Part shown: positions 26,106-36,782 of the stretch, one piece after another
Layout: every line of letters begins with the position of its first letter
Position numbering within the stretch: the stretch's first letter is position 1
Assembly: GCF_040049295.1 (NCBI RefSeq)
Contig: NZ_JBDZDQ010000001.1
Location: 682,001-746,000, forward strand
DNA: 64,000 nt
Direction: 5' to 3'
DNA from: Sphingomonas sp. KR3-1
GTDB taxonomy: Bacteria > Pseudomonadota > Alphaproteobacteria > Sphingomonadales > Sphingomonadaceae
The notes under the pieces: model-generated
Seen by the model: the letters and a program-made list of their open reading frames with translations, nothing else
What the model was told of the DNA's origin: nothing
Databases searched by the model: none
Made by a program: the position numbers and the translations under genes

Positions 26106-26834
26106 TTACTCCGCGATCGCGGCTGCATCCGCCTCGGCGGTCTGCGAACCACCGCGGCCGAGCAGGTCGGCGATCTTCTTGCCGCGCCGCTGGGCGACCG
26201 ACTTCGGCGAAGTCTGGTCCACCAGCGCCTCGAAGGTGGCGCGGATCATGTTGTAGGGGTTCGACGTGCCGACCGACTTGGTCACGACGTCGGCAACGCC
26301 CAGGCTCTCGAAGATGGCGCGCATCGGGCCACCCGCGATGATGCCGGTGCCCTGCGGCGCCGAGCGGATGGTCACGCGGCCAGCGCCGAAATGGCCCTTG
26401 CCGTCGTGATGCAGCGTGCGGCCTTCCTTGAGCGGAATGCGGACCATTGCCTTCTTGGCGGCCGCAGTCGCCTTCGAGATGGCTTCCGGCACTTCGCGCG
26501 CCTTGCCATGGCCGAAGCCTGCACGGCCCTTGCCGTCGCCCACGACGACCAGCGCCGCGAAGCCGAAGCGCTTGCCGCCCTTCACCGTCTTCGAGACGCG
26601 GTTGATGTGGACCAGCTTCTCGATCAGCTCCTCGCCGCCGTCCTCGGCACCCGGACCACCGCGACGATCGTCGCGACGGCCACGGTTGCCGTCACGGCCG
26701 CCACGGTTGTTGCCGCCGCCGGGGCCGCCACGGCCGCGGCCACGGCCACGACCCTGCTGCTCCTGGGGCGCACCGGCGTCCGGAGCCGCCTCGAAGCCCG
26801 CGCCTTCCGGCGCCTGGTTGTTTTCGTCAGCCAT
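26106..26834 (-). CDS. rpsE: 30S ribosomal protein S5 (uS5) with RG-rich extension
   Basis: Decoding-fidelity and mRNA-entry protein. 242 residues against about 166 in E. coli: the conserved core starts near residue 72 ([19 protein letters not shown]), preceded by an extension of acidic sequence and then an Arg/Gly tract ([33 protein letters not shown]). Loop 2, where spectinomycin resistance maps, looks wild type (RVSKTVKGG). The extension is likely disordered and RNA-binding (inference). ATG 26834 is the only start with a good position after rplR. Confidence 0.97.
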   Translation of the reverse strand: MADENNQAPEGAGFEAAPDAGAPQEQQGRGRGRGRGGPGGGNNRGGRDGNRGRRDDRRGGPGAEDGGEELIEKLVHINRVSKTVKGGKRFGFAALVVVGDGKGRAGFGHGKAREVPEAISKATAAAKKAMVRIPLKEGRTLHHDGKGHFGAGRVTIRSAPQGTGIIAGGPMRAIFESLGVADVVTKSVGTSNPYNMIRATFEALVDQTSPKSVAQRRGKKIADLLGRGGSQTAEADAAAIAE

Positions 26835-26836
26835 TC

Positions 26837-27199
26837 TCAGAACTCCAGCCCGCTCTCACGAGCGGCATCGGCCAGCGCCTTGACGCGGCCATGGTAGAGG
26901 AAGCCACCGCGGTCGAAGACGACCTGCGTGACGCCGGCTGCCTTGGCAGCCTCGGCAACGCGCTTGCCGACTTCCTGCGCCGCGGCGATGGTCGCGCCGG
27001 TCTTGCCGCGCACGTCCTTCTCGAGGGTGGAAGCCGATGCGACGGTCTTGCCGGCGGCATCGTCGATCACCTGGGCATAGATGTGCTTGCCCGAGCGATG
27101 GATCGAAAGACGCGGACGACCACCGGCACGTGCACGCAGCGACGTACGGTTGCGGCGACGACGCTTCGCGAAAAGCGAGAGACCCTTGGTGCTGATCAC
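26837..27199 (-). CDS. rplR: 50S ribosomal protein L18 (uL18)
   Basis: 5S rRNA-binding protein of the central protuberance. 120 residues, family length, with basic N-terminus [20 protein letters not shown] and the [13 protein letters not shown] core. Start GTG 27199, whose GTGA overlaps the rplF stop. Between rplF and rpsE as usual. Confidence 0.97.
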   Translation of the reverse strand: MISTKGLSLFAKRRRRNRTSLRARAGGRPRLSIHRSGKHIYAQVIDDAAGKTVASASTLEKDVRGKTGATIAAAQEVGKRVAEAAKAAGVTQVVFDRGGFLYHGRVKALADAARESGLEF

Positions 27200-27729
27200 T
27201 TCTTCTTCCCTTCCTTACGGAAGATGAACTCGCCGTCGTACTTGATGCCCTTGCCCTTGTACGGCTCAGGCTTCCGCCAGCGGCGAATCTCGGCCGCAAT
27301 CTGGCCGACCTTCTGCTTGTCGATGCCCGAGATCTCGACCGTGGTCTGATCCGGGGTCTTGACCTCGATGCCTTCCGGCACGTCGATATCGACGTCGTGC
27401 GAATAGCCGAGCTGAAGCTTGAGCTTCTTGCCCTGCGAGTTCGCGCGGTAGCCGACGCCGGTGATCAGGAGCTTCTTGGAGAAGCCCTCGGTCACGCCGG
27501 TGACGAGGTTCTGGACCAGCGTGCGCTGCATGCCCCAGAAGGCACGCGCCTGCTTGGTCTCGTTCGCCGGCTTCACCAGGATGCCGCCGTCCTCGAGCGT
27601 GTAGCTGATCTCGTCGCGCAGGTTGAGCGAAAGGGCGCCCTTGGGGCCCTTCACGTTCAGCACGCGGCCGTCGATCGTGGCGGTGACGCCTGCCGGAACC
27701 GTGACCGGCTTCTTACCGATGCGGCTCAT
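27196..27729 (-). CDS. rplF: 50S ribosomal protein L6 (uL6)
   Basis: Two-domain protein beside the sarcin-ricin loop, near the factor-binding site. 177 residues; [15 protein letters not shown] at the start and the C-terminal signature [20 protein letters not shown] and [12 protein letters not shown]. Its ATG shares one base with the rpsH stop. Confidence 0.97.
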   Translation of the reverse strand: MSRIGKKPVTVPAGVTATIDGRVLNVKGPKGALSLNLRDEISYTLEDGGILVKPANETKQARAFWGMQRTLVQNLVTGVTEGFSKKLLITGVGYRANSQGKKLKLQLGYSHDVDIDVPEGIEVKTPDQTTVEISGIDKQKVGQIAAEIRRWRKPEPYKGKGIKYDGEFIFRKEGKKK

Positions 27730-28124
27730 CAGAACACCTCCGCGAGCACTTCGCCGCCGACATTCTGCTCGCGCGCTTCCGCGTCGGACAGAACACCGCG
27801 AGGCGTCGAGACGATCGTGATGCCGAGGCCGTTGCGGATACGCGGAAGCTCCTGCGAGCCCGAATAGACGCGGCGGCCGGGCTTCGAGACGCGCGCGACG
27901 TGCTTGATCGCCGGCTGGCCCTCGAAATACTTCAGCTCGATGCGGATGCCGGCCGCGGGGCCCATCTGCTCTTCGCTGTAGCCACGGATATAACCCTCGC
28001 GCTGAAGAACGTCGAGGACGCGCGCACGCAGCTTGCTCGCCGGCGTAAGGACGGAGTCCTTGCGGGCGCGCTGGCCGTTGCGGATGCGGGTGAGCATATC
28101 ACCCAGGGGATCGGTCACTGCCAT
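27729..28124 (-). CDS. rpsH: 30S ribosomal protein S8 (uS8)
   Basis: Primary 16S central-domain binder; in E. coli it represses the spc operon by binding mRNA near rplE. 131 residues, [20 protein letters not shown] start, [20 protein letters not shown] and [20 protein letters not shown] ending, all standard. Between rpsN and rplF. Confidence 0.97.
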   Translation of the reverse strand: MAVTDPLGDMLTRIRNGQRARKDSVLTPASKLRARVLDVLQREGYIRGYSEEQMGPAAGIRIELKYFEGQPAIKHVARVSKPGRRVYSGSQELPRIRNGLGITIVSTPRGVLSDAEAREQNVGGEVLAEVF

Positions 28125-28134
28125 GTGTCAGTCC

Positions 28135-28440
28135 TTACCAGCTCGACTTGGTGACGCCGGGGATCAGTCCCTTATTGGACAGATCGCGCAGCATCACGCG
28201 TGCGAGACGGAACTTGCGGTAATAGCCGCGCGGGCGGCCGGTCAGCTCGCACCGGTTACGGATGCGGGTCGGATTACCGTTCCTGGGGATCTCGGCCATC
28301 TTGAGGCGCGCGATGAGACGCTCGGTCTCATCGAGGCTCTCATCGTTCGCGATCGCCTTGAGCTTCGCATACTTGCCGGCGTACTTCTTCACCAGCTGCT
28401 TGCGACGCTCGTTCTTATTGATGGAACTCAGTTTCGCCAT
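28135..28440 (-). CDS. rpsN: 30S ribosomal protein S14 (uS14), zinc-free form
   Basis: 101 residues, long form; a single Cys in [21 protein letters not shown] shows it is the C-minus (zinc-independent) variant. Contacts 16S head RNA. Between rplE and rpsH with 10-19 bp gaps. Confidence 0.97.
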   Translation of the reverse strand: MAKLSSINKNERRKQLVKKYAGKYAKLKAIANDESLDETERLIARLKMAEIPRNGNPTRIRNRCELTGRPRGYYRKFRLARVMLRDLSNKGLIPGVTKSSW

Positions 28441-28459
28441 GACTTAAGTTCTCTTTCCC

Positions 28460-29044
28460 TTACGCTGCCTGCTTCGCTTCGCCGTCCGCATCCTGCGGGA
28501 ACGGGAAGCCGAAGAGACGGAGGAGCTCGCGAGCTTCTTCGTCGGTCTTGGCGGTGGTGGTCACGATCACGTCCATGCCGCGCACCTTGTCGATGCGGTC
28601 ATAGTTGATCTCGGGGAACACGAGCTGCTCCTTCAGGCCACAGGCATAGTTGCCACGGCCGTCGAAGCTCTTCGGGTTCAGCCCACGGAAGTCGCGAACG
28701 CGCGGAAGCGCGATCGTGATGAAGCGGTCGAGGAACTCGTACATGCGCTCGCGGCGAAGGGTGACCTTCACGCCGATCGGCATGCCCTCGCGCAGCTTGA
28801 ACTGCGCGATCGACTTCTTCGCCTTGGTGATGACAGGCTTCTGGCCGGCGATCAGCTCCATTTCGGACGCTGCCTGCTCGACCTTCTTCTTGTCCTGCGT
28901 CGCTTCGCCCACGCCCATGTTGAGCGTGATCTTGTCGATCTTCGGCACTTCCATGACGTTCTTGTAACCGAACTTCTCGGTCATCGCCTTGGCGATCTGC
29001 TCGTCATAGAGCTTGCGCATGCGCGGCGTGTAGGAATCAGCCAT
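28460..29044 (-). CDS. rplE: 50S ribosomal protein L5 (uL5)
   Basis: 5S rRNA-binding protein, bridges to S13 and P-site tRNA. 194 residues from ATG 29044 ([20 protein letters not shown]), with NPMEVPKI-like block [19 protein letters not shown] and [18 protein letters not shown]. The start overlaps the rplX stop by eight bases. Confidence 0.97.
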   Translation of the reverse strand: MADSYTPRMRKLYDEQIAKAMTEKFGYKNVMEVPKIDKITLNMGVGEATQDKKKVEQAASEMELIAGQKPVITKAKKSIAQFKLREGMPIGVKVTLRRERMYEFLDRFITIALPRVRDFRGLNPKSFDGRGNYACGLKEQLVFPEINYDRIDKVRGMDVIVTTTAKTDEEARELLRLFGFPFPQDADGEAKQAA

Positions 29045-29354
29045 TGATGACCTCCCCGGTCTTGACGGCGACGCGAACCTTCTTGCCGTCACGCTCTTCG
29101 AAGCGGACGCGCGTCGGCTTGCCGTCCTTGGTCACGTGCGCGACCTTGGACACTGCCATCGGCGCTTCCGAACGCTCGAGACCGCCCTGCGGGTTGGTCT
29201 GCGAAGCCTTGCGGTGACGCACGGCGATGTTGACGCCCGACACGACGACCTTGCCGTCCTTCGGGAGCGCCTTGACGACCTCGCCGGTCCGTCCCTTGTC
29301 CTTGCCGGACAGGACGATGACCTGGTCGCCCTTCTTGATCTTGGCAGCAGCCAT
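29037..29354 (-). CDS. rplX: 50S ribosomal protein L24 (uL24)
   Basis: Assembly-initiator protein at the exit tunnel. 105 residues from ATG 29354, with KOW motif [20 protein letters not shown] at residues 6-25. GAGG seven bases upstream supports this start; a GTG one codon earlier is possible. Shares one base with the rplN stop (TGATG). Confidence 0.97.
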   Translation of the reverse strand: MAAAKIKKGDQVIVLSGKDKGRTGEVVKALPKDGKVVVSGVNIAVRHRKASQTNPQGGLERSEAPMAVSKVAHVTKDGKPTRVRFEERDGKKVRVAVKTGEVING

Positions 29355-29722
29355 CACAGCACCTCGGGGGCGAGCGAAATGATCTTCATGAAGCCCTTCG
29401 AGCGCAGCTCGCGGACCACCGGGCCAAAGATACGGGTGCCGATCGGCTCCTCGTTCTTGTTGACCAGGACGGCAGCGTTGCCGTCGAAGCGAATCACCGA
29501 GCCATCGGCGCGGCGGACGTCCTTGGCGGTGCGGACGATGACGGCGCGGTGCACGTCACCCTTCTTCACCTTGCCGCGGGGAGCAGCTTCCTTGATGCTG
29601 ACGACGATGACGTCGCCCACGGAGGCGAAGCGACGCTTCGATCCGCCCAGCACCTTGATGCACTGCACCCGCTTCGCGCCGCTGTTGTCAGCGACGTCGA
29701 GATTGGACTGCATCTGGATCAT
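29354..29722 (-). CDS. rplN: 50S ribosomal protein L14 (uL14)
   Basis: Inter-subunit bridge protein, target of RsfS silencing factor. 122 residues, exactly the family length, [20 protein letters not shown] to [14 protein letters not shown]. Start ATG 29722, 60 bp after rpsQ. Confidence 0.98.
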   Translation of the reverse strand: MIQMQSNLDVADNSGAKRVQCIKVLGGSKRRFASVGDVIVVSIKEAAPRGKVKKGDVHRAVIVRTAKDVRRADGSVIRFDGNAAVLVNKNEEPIGTRIFGPVVRELRSKGFMKIISLAPEVL

Positions 29723-29782
29723 CGATCCGGTTCCTTCTCGTTCGGCCTTCCGGGACCTGCCCGGTGGTTCCAGTTAAAAAGA

Positions 29783-30055
29783 TTAGGCGGCGGCGTCCGA
29801 CTTGGTCGGGGTCGCGTGGGTGTTCACCCGCTCGATCACCTTCCAGGTCTTCAGCTTGGAGATCGGCGCAGTCTCTTCGATGCGCACGGTCTCGCCGGCC
29901 TTGTACTCATTGCCCTCGTCATGGGCATGATACTTCTTCGAGCGGCGGATGATCTTGCCGTAGAGCGGGTGCTTCACCTTACGCTCCACCAGCACGACAA
30001 CCGTCTTGTCGCCCTTGTCGGAAACCACGTTCCCGGTCAGCACGCGCTTCGGCAT
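29783..30055 (-). CDS. rpsQ: 30S ribosomal protein S17 (uS17)
   Basis: Early 16S binder. 90 residues: conserved core [20 protein letters not shown] to [10 protein letters not shown] with an added Ala/Asp-rich tail ([12 protein letters not shown]). Between rpmC and rplN. Confidence 0.97.
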   Translation of the reverse strand: MPKRVLTGNVVSDKGDKTVVVLVERKVKHPLYGKIIRRSKKYHAHDEGNEYKAGETVRIEETAPISKLKTWKVIERVNTHATPTKSDAAA

Positions 30056-30066
30056 GGTTTCGTCCT

Positions 30067-30270
30067 TTACTTGGCAGCCGAGCGCGAGCGCTCGTTCTGC
30101 AGCGTCTTGATACGGGCGATGTCCCGACGGACCTCGCGAACGCGGCTCGGCTTTTCGAGCTGGCTGGTCGCGGCCTGGAAACGGAGGTTGAACGCCTCGC
30201 GCTTCAGGTTGCCGAGCTCGTCGCTCAGCTGGTCTTCGGTCTTCGCACGAAGATCGGTAGCCTTGGTCAT
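30067..30270 (-). CDS. rpmC: 50S ribosomal protein L29 (uL29)
   Basis: 67-residue two-helix protein at the exit tunnel beside L23, part of the docking site for trigger factor/[23 protein letters not shown] carries the family motif. Four bases after rplP. Confidence 0.97.
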   Translation of the reverse strand: MTKATDLRAKTEDQLSDELGNLKREAFNLRFQAATSQLEKPSRVREVRRDIARIKTLQNERSRSAAK

Positions 30271-30274
30271 TCTA

Positions 30275-30706
30275 TCAACCCTCCAGGTGCGAGGTATCGC
30301 CGAGGCGAGCCACGACCTTGACCTTGATCGGCAGCTTCATCGCCGCACGCTCGAACGCTTCCGCGGCGAGCGGGCCGGGAACGCCGTCCAGCTCGAACAG
30401 GATGCGGCCCGGCTTGACGCGGGCGACCCAGAATTCCGGCGAGCCCTTGCCCGAGCCCATGCGGACTTCAGCAGGCTTGGACGAGACCGGCACGTCCGGG
30501 AAGATGCGGATCCAGAGACGGCCCTGGCGCTTGATGTGACGGGTGATCGCGCGGCGAGCCGCCTCGATCTGACGGGCGGTGATCCGCTCCGGCTCCATCG
30601 CCTTCAGGCCATACGACCCGAAGTTCAGCGCAGTGCCACCCTTGGCGTCGCCATGGATGCGGCCCTTGAAGGCCTTGCGGAACTTGGTGCGCTTCGGTTG
30701 CAGCAT
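30275..30706 (-). CDS. rplP: 50S ribosomal protein L16 (uL16)
   Basis: Sits between the peptidyl-transferase centre and the 5S particle; contacts A-site tRNA. 143 residues; [20 protein letters not shown] start with the [22 protein letters not shown] core. ATG 30706. Confidence 0.98.
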   Translation of the reverse strand: MLQPKRTKFRKAFKGRIHGDAKGGTALNFGSYGLKAMEPERITARQIEAARRAITRHIKRQGRLWIRIFPDVPVSSKPAEVRMGSGKGSPEFWVARVKPGRILFELDGVPGPLAAEAFERAAMKLPIKVKVVARLGDTSHLEG

Positions 30707-30722
30707 TGTTCTGTCCTAACCC

Positions 30723-31429
<707 letters not shown>

Positions 31430-31430
<1 letters not shown>

Positions 31431-31807
31431 TATGCTTCTTCCTGCTCGCGGACGACGATGCGAAGACGGCTGAACGGCTTCAGGATGCGGGTGGACTTGC
31501 CACGGCCGCGGGTCGCGAAGCGCTTCATCGTGATCGACTTGCCGACCGAAGCCTCGGCGACGACGAGCGCGTCGACGTCGAGGTTGTGGTTGTTTTCCGC
31601 ATTGGCGATCGCCGAGGCGAGAACCTTGCGCGCGTCGACGGCCATGGCCTTGGTCGAGAACTGAAGGATGTTCAGCGCGTCCTCTGCCTTCTTGCCGCGG
31701 ATCAGGCCCGCGACGAGGTTCAGCTTCTGGGCTGAACCACGGATCTGCGTGGCGACGGCAAGGGCTTCCTTGTCACCGACCTTGCGGGGGGCTGCAGGCT
31801 TGCTCAT
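31430..31807 (-). CDS. rplV: 50S ribosomal protein L22 (uL22)
   Basis: Lines the exit tunnel with a beta-hairpin ([20 protein letters not shown]). 125 residues with family-typical helical part [20 protein letters not shown]. No deletion is evident in the macrolide-relevant hairpin. Overlaps neighbours by one base. Confidence 0.97.
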
Positions 31808-32085
31808 TAGCGCTTACCCTTCTTGTCGGCAGCGTGGCCCGGGAAGAACCGGGTCGGCGCGAACTCGCCGAGCTTCATGCCGACCATGTCCTCGTTGACC
31901 GAGACCGGGACGAACTTGCGGCCATTGTAGACGCTGAACGTCAGGCCGACGAAGTCCGGCAGGATCGTCGAGCGGCGCGACCAGGTCTTGATCGGACCGG
32001 CGCGGGTGCCCTGCTCCTGCGCGGTCTGCGCCTTCTTGAGCAGGTGGAGGTCCACGAAGGGACCCTTCCAAACGGAGCGAGCCAT
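31807..32085 (-). CDS. rpsS: 30S ribosomal protein S19 (uS19)
   Basis: Head protein partnering S13. 92 residues, exactly family size: [20 protein letters not shown] to [15 protein letters not shown]. Three bases after rplB. Confidence 0.98.
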   Translation of the reverse strand: MARSVWKGPFVDLHLLKKAQTAQEQGTRAGPIKTWSRRSTILPDFVGLTFSVYNGRKFVPVSVNEDMVGMKLGEFAPTRFFPGHAADKKGKR

Positions 32086-32088
32086 GGT

Positions 32089-32940
32089 TTAGCCCTTCTT
32101 CTTCGCGTGACGGCTGCGGATGATCATCTTGTCCGTCGCCTTGTTGTGGCGGGTGCGCGCACCCTTGGTCGGCTTGCCCCACGGCGTGACCGGATGACGG
32201 CCGCCCGAGGTCCGGCCTTCACCACCGCCGTGCGGGTGGTCGACCGGGTTCTTCGCAACACCGCGGGTTAGCGGGCGGATGCCCTTCCAGCGGTTACGGC
32301 CAGCCTTGCCAAGGTTGGTGTTCTGGTTGTCCGGGTTGGACACCGCACCGACCGTCGCCATGCAATTGCCGTGGATGTAGCGCTGCTCGCCCGAGTTCAG
32401 GCGAACGATGACCATGCCGCGGTCACGACCGACGACCTGCACATAGGTGCCTGCCGAACGGGCGATCTGGCCGCCCTTGCCCGGCTTCATCTCCACGTTG
32501 TGGACGATGGTGCCGACCGGCATCTGGCCGAGTTCCATGGCATTGCCCGGCTTCACGTCGGTCTTCTTGCCGGCGATCACCTTGTCGCCAACGCCGAGGC
32601 GCTGCGGAGCGATGATGTAGGCGACGCGGTCCTTGCCCGCTTCGTCCTTGCCGTAGTTGACCAGCGCGATGAACGCGGTGCGGTTGGGATCATATTCGAT
32701 CCGCTCGACGGTGCCCTCGACGTCCCACAGGCGGCGCTTGAAATCGACGATGCGATAGCGCTGCTTGTGACCGCCGGCGATGCCGCGCGAAGTCACGTGA
32801 CCCTTGTTGTTGCGGCCGCCGGTCTTGGTCTTGCCCTCGGTCAGAGCCTTGACCGGACGACCCTTGTACAGGGCCGAACGGTCGATCAGGATCAGGCCGC
32901 GGACGCCAGGCGACGTCGGATTATAATTCTTGAGTGCCAT
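32089..32940 (-). CDS. rplB: 50S ribosomal protein L2 (uL2)
   Basis: Essential for subunit joining and peptidyl-transferase activity. 283 residues; the conserved loop with [24 protein letters not shown] sequence ([19 protein letters not shown]) holds the invariant His important for peptide-bond formation. Normal length, ATG 32940. Confidence 0.98.
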   Translation of the reverse strand: MALKNYNPTSPGVRGLILIDRSALYKGRPVKALTEGKTKTGGRNNKGHVTSRGIAGGHKQRYRIVDFKRRLWDVEGTVERIEYDPNRTAFIALVNYGKDEAGKDRVAYIIAPQRLGVGDKVIAGKKTDVKPGNAMELGQMPVGTIVHNVEMKPGKGGQIARSAGTYVQVVGRDRGMVIVRLNSGEQRYIHGNCMATVGAVSNPDNQNTNLGKAGRNRWKGIRPLTRGVAKNPVDHPHGGGEGRTSGGRHPVTPWGKPTKGARTRHNKATDKMIIRSRHAKKKG

Positions 32941-32944
32941 CGCC

Positions 32945-33259
32945 TCAGATTCCCGTCGTCACGTCGATCTGGTCGCCATCGGCGAGCGTCACGATCGCTT
33001 TCTTGATGTCCGAGCGCTTGTAGGGAGCGCCCTTCCACTTCTTGGTCTTGCCCTTCTGGACGATCGTGTTGACGCCCGTGACCTTGACCGAGAACAGCGC
33101 TTCGACAGCGGCCTTGATCTCGGGCTTGGTGGCGTCGCCGGCGACCTTGAACACAACGGCGTTGTGCTCGGAGACCAGAGTCGACTTCTCGGTGATGTGC
33201 GGCGCGACAATCACGTCATAGTGACGGTTGTCGATCGCGGCTGCCTGCTTCTTAGCCAT
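32945..33259 (-). CDS. rplW: 50S ribosomal protein L23 (uL23)
   Basis: Exit-tunnel protein that docks trigger factor and SRP. 104 residues: [21 protein letters not shown]-terminal part and [19 protein letters not shown] ending. Overlaps rplD by eight bases. Confidence 0.97.
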   Translation of the reverse strand: MAKKQAAAIDNRHYDVIVAPHITEKSTLVSEHNAVVFKVAGDATKPEIKAAVEALFSVKVTGVNTIVQKGKTKKWKGAPYKRSDIKKAIVTLADGDQIDVTTGI

Positions 33260-33866
33260 TGAAGCGCGCCTCCAGCTTCTCGACGGCAGCGCGGGTCAGG
33301 ACCAGCGTGTCGTGCTTCAGGATGTCATAGACGTTGGCGCCGACCGCCGGCAGGACGTTGACGCCCACCAGGTTGCGGGCCGCGAGGAAGCCGTTGCCGG
33401 CCTCACCGTCGATCACCAGCGCGGTGCGACCGGTGCCGAGCTTCGCGAACTGCGCCTTCAGCTCCGCCGTCTTGGCAGTGCCGAACGCGTCGAGGACGAC
33501 CAGCGAACCCGCCTTGGCGTGGCTGCTGAGGGCCATCTTCAGGCCCAGCGCGCGGATCTTCTTGTTCAGGCCGGGATTGAAGTCACGGACGCGGGCGCCG
33601 TGTGCCTTACCACCACCAATGAACACCGGAGCGCGGCGATCGCCGTGACGGGCGGTACCGCCGCCCTTCTGGCGCCCGAACTTCTTGCCCGAGCGGGCGA
33701 CGTCAGCACGCTCGCGAGTGCCGCGCGCGGTGGCGCGACGCTTCTCGAGCTGCCAGGTGACGACGCGGTGCAGGATGTCGGCGCGCGGCTCGACGCCGAA
33801 AACGGCCTCGTTGAGCTCGATGTCGCCCGATGCCTTCGCGTCGAGGGTTTGAACCTTGACCTTCAC
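33252..33866 (-). CDS. rplD: 50S ribosomal protein L4 (uL4)
   Basis: Tunnel-lining protein; in E. coli it represses the S10 operon via the mRNA leader. 204 residues with the tunnel-loop sequence [20 protein letters not shown] intact. GTG 33866 start with GGAGGG six bases before it. Two bases after rplC. Confidence 0.97.
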   Translation of the reverse strand: MKVKVQTLDAKASGDIELNEAVFGVEPRADILHRVVTWQLEKRRATARGTRERADVARSGKKFGRQKGGGTARHGDRRAPVFIGGGKAHGARVRDFNPGLNKKIRALGLKMALSSHAKAGSLVVLDAFGTAKTAELKAQFAKLGTGRTALVIDGEAGNGFLAARNLVGVNVLPAVGANVYDILKHDTLVLTRAAVEKLEARFNG

Positions 33867-33868
33867 GT

Positions 33869-34627
33869 TCAGCCCTCCTGGCCTTCGGTCGCCTCGGGAG
33901 CCTCGACCGTGTCGGCCGGGGTTTCCGCAGGGGCGGTGTCGTTGTTGTTAGCGACCTGCTTCAGGCCGGCCGGGAACGGCGCATCGGCATGACGGTCGAC
34001 CTTGACGGCGTCCTTGACGAACAGCCAGCCGCCCTTCGAGCCAGGGACCGAGCCCTTGACGAAGATGAGGCCGCGCTCGACGTCGGTGCCGACGATCTCG
34101 AGGTTCTGCTGCGTGCGGAACTTGTCACCCATGTGACCGGCCATCTTCTTGTTCTTGAAGACCTTGCCCGGATCCTGGCGCTGACCGGTCGAACCGAGCG
34201 AGCGGTGCGAGACCGAGACGCCGTGGGTGGCGCGCAGACCGCCGAAGCCCCAACGCTTCATGCCGCCCGCAAAGCCCTTGCCCTGGGTCTTGCCCTGGAT
34301 GTCGACGAACTGGCCGGCGACATAGTGGTCGGCCGAAATCTCGGCGCCCACTTCGAGCAGGCCGTCCGCGTCGACGCGGAACTCATGGACGACAGCCTTG
34401 GGCTCGACTTCGGCCTTGCCGAAGTGGCCGCGCTGCGGCTTGGCGACATTCTTGCTCTTCGCCGTGCCGGCGCCGAGCTGGACGGCCGTATAGCCGTCAC
34501 GATCCTTTTCGCGGACGGAGACGACCTGAACGCCTTCGAGTGCCAGAACGGTGACCGGCACGTGGCGGCCGTCGTCCTGGAACAGGCGGGTCATCCCCAA
34601 CTTCTTCGCGATCACGCCAGTGCGCAT
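33869..34627 (-). CDS. rplC: 50S ribosomal protein L3 (uL3) with C-terminal extension
   Basis: Early 23S binder near the peptidyl-transferase centre. 252 residues against about 210 usually; extra C-terminal tail of about 30 acidic/Thr-Pro-Ala-rich residues ([18 protein letters not shown]). Glutamine methylation motif [20 protein letters not shown] is present (Gln after TG). First gene after the 387-bp leader following rpsJ. Confidence 0.97.
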   Translation of the reverse strand: MRTGVIAKKLGMTRLFQDDGRHVPVTVLALEGVQVVSVREKDRDGYTAVQLGAGTAKSKNVAKPQRGHFGKAEVEPKAVVHEFRVDADGLLEVGAEISADHYVAGQFVDIQGKTQGKGFAGGMKRWGFGGLRATHGVSVSHRSLGSTGQRQDPGKVFKNKKMAGHMGDKFRTQQNLEIVGTDVERGLIFVKGSVPGSKGGWLFVKDAVKVDRHADAPFPAGLKQVANNNDTAPAETPADTVEAPEATEGQEG

Positions 34628-34649
34628 GACCAGTTGCTCCTATGCATAG

Positions 34650-34677
34650 GCACCCGAGGGGGAATTCCCACGGGTGC
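34650..34677 (-). promoter_or_regulatory. Hairpin immediately upstream of rplC
   Basis: GCACCCG (34650-34656) pairs with CGGGTGC (34671-34677); the loop is itself the palindrome GGGAATTCCC (34660-34669). It lies 23 bp before the rplC start, overlapping the translation-initiation neighbourhood. Confidence 0.6.
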
Positions 34678-34977
34678 GTGCCTCAGCCCGAAAATATGAT
34701 GCGAGCCCCCGTCCGGGCTGAACCCCTCTCCGAAGAGAGAGGCGACGGGGGACGCAGACCCGGTTCTCCGAAGAGGCCGGCGGTATCCCTATCGCGATGT
34801 GAGTGCGCCCTGGGCGCCCTCCTGTTCCTTGCTTTGGATCGGGATCGATCCGGTGGAGGAACCTGGCGAATCCCCTTCGAGGGAATCGCGAATCTCGTGT
34901 GGAGGCGCGCCTTTACGTCAGCAGCGCTTCCCTGTCCACCCCTTCACCTGCATTCCCCTGCGGGAATGCGCCGGAAG

Positions 34978-35008
34978 GAGAAAGCCCCCGCTTTCGCGAG
35001 GGCCCTCA
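34978..35008 (-). terminator. Terminator after rpsJ
   Basis: Minus strand CCCTCGC, GAAA loop, GCGGGGG, then CTTTCTCC, starting 7 bp past the rpsJ stop. Stem of 7 bp with short T tract; moderate strength. Confidence 0.6.
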
Positions 35009-35014
35009 GCTGGC

Positions 35015-35326
35015 TCAGGCCAGCTTGATCTCGACATCGACGCCGGCGGCGAGGTCGAGCTTCATCAGCGCGTCGACCGTCTGCGGGGTCGGCTGCACGA
35101 TGTCGAGCATGCGCTTGTAGGTGCGCACCTCAAACTGCTCGCGGCTCTTCTTGTCGATGTGCGGACCACGGTTCACCGTGAACTTCTCGATCTTCGTCGG
35201 AAGCGGGATCGGGCCACGGATGAGAGCGCCAGTGCGACGCGCAGTGTCGGCGATGTCGCCGGTCGCCTGGTCGAGCACTCGGTGATCGAACGCCTTCAGG
35301 CGAATACGGATATTCTGCGTTTCCAT
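35015..35326 (-). CDS. rpsJ: 30S ribosomal protein S10 / NusE (uS10)
   Basis: Dual role: head protein and NusE, linking transcription antitermination to the ribosome. 103 residues from ATG 35326 ([20 protein letters not shown]), standard length; [20 protein letters not shown] conserved. Separated from rplC by 387 bp and from tuf by a terminator, so it may be its own transcript. Confidence 0.97.
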   Translation of the reverse strand: METQNIRIRLKAFDHRVLDQATGDIADTARRTGALIRGPIPLPTKIEKFTVNRGPHIDKKSREQFEVRTYKRMLDIVQPTPQTVDALMKLDLAAGVDVEIKLA

Positions 35327-35419
35327 GTCCCTACCAATGCGAAAGAGCGGGGCCCGTTGCCGGACCTCTATGCTGTACCCAAAAACCGAAGGCGCGCCAT
35401 TACAGCGGCCCACATTAAA

Positions 35420-35459
35420 AGGCAACCGCCCGACACCCCTTTTTTAGGGTGCCGGGCGG
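35420..35459 (-). terminator. Terminator after tuf
   Basis: CCGCCCGACACCC (35426-35438) pairs with GGGTGCCGGGCGG (35447-35459), 13 bp with one G-U pair in minus-strand RNA, 39 bp past the tuf stop; the minus-strand tail is TTGCCTTTTAATG. Confidence 0.75.
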
Positions 35460-35498
35460 CTGTGTACCTAGTTCAGGCCTTGCGGCCGGAACGCAAGC

Positions 35499-36689
<1,191 letters not shown>

Positions 36690-36728
36690 TGTTTTCCTAC
36701 CTTCTGAGTCAAATTCCGCGTCGCTCAA

Positions 36729-36752
36729 GGGACTCGCCGGAAGGCGAGCCCC
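36729..36752 (-). promoter_or_regulatory. Hairpin in the fusA-tuf gap
   Basis: GGGACTCGCC (36729-36738) pairs with GGCGAGCCCC (36743-36752), loop GGAA, one G-U pair; no T tract follows on the minus strand. A processing site or 3'-end stabiliser between fusA and tuf is likely. Confidence 0.5.
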
Positions 36753-36782
36753 ATAGCGGCTGATTTTGGGTTACGCCAGCCG

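Larger units (their letters stand above)
34628..35014 (-). promoter_or_regulatory. Structured non-coding leader between rpsJ and rplC
   Basis: 387 bp with no credible gene. Contains an rpsJ terminator (34978-35008), a perfect GCATTCCC/GGGAATGC hairpin (34950-34969), a long stem CCCCCGTC (34706-34713)/GACGGGGG (34744-34751) with an inner CCTCTC/GAGAGG stem, and a rplC-proximal hairpin GCACCCG/CGGGTGC (34650-34677) enclosing GGGAATTCCC. Such structure before rplC could carry feedback control of the S10 operon (inference). No promoter is evident to me. Confidence 0.5.
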
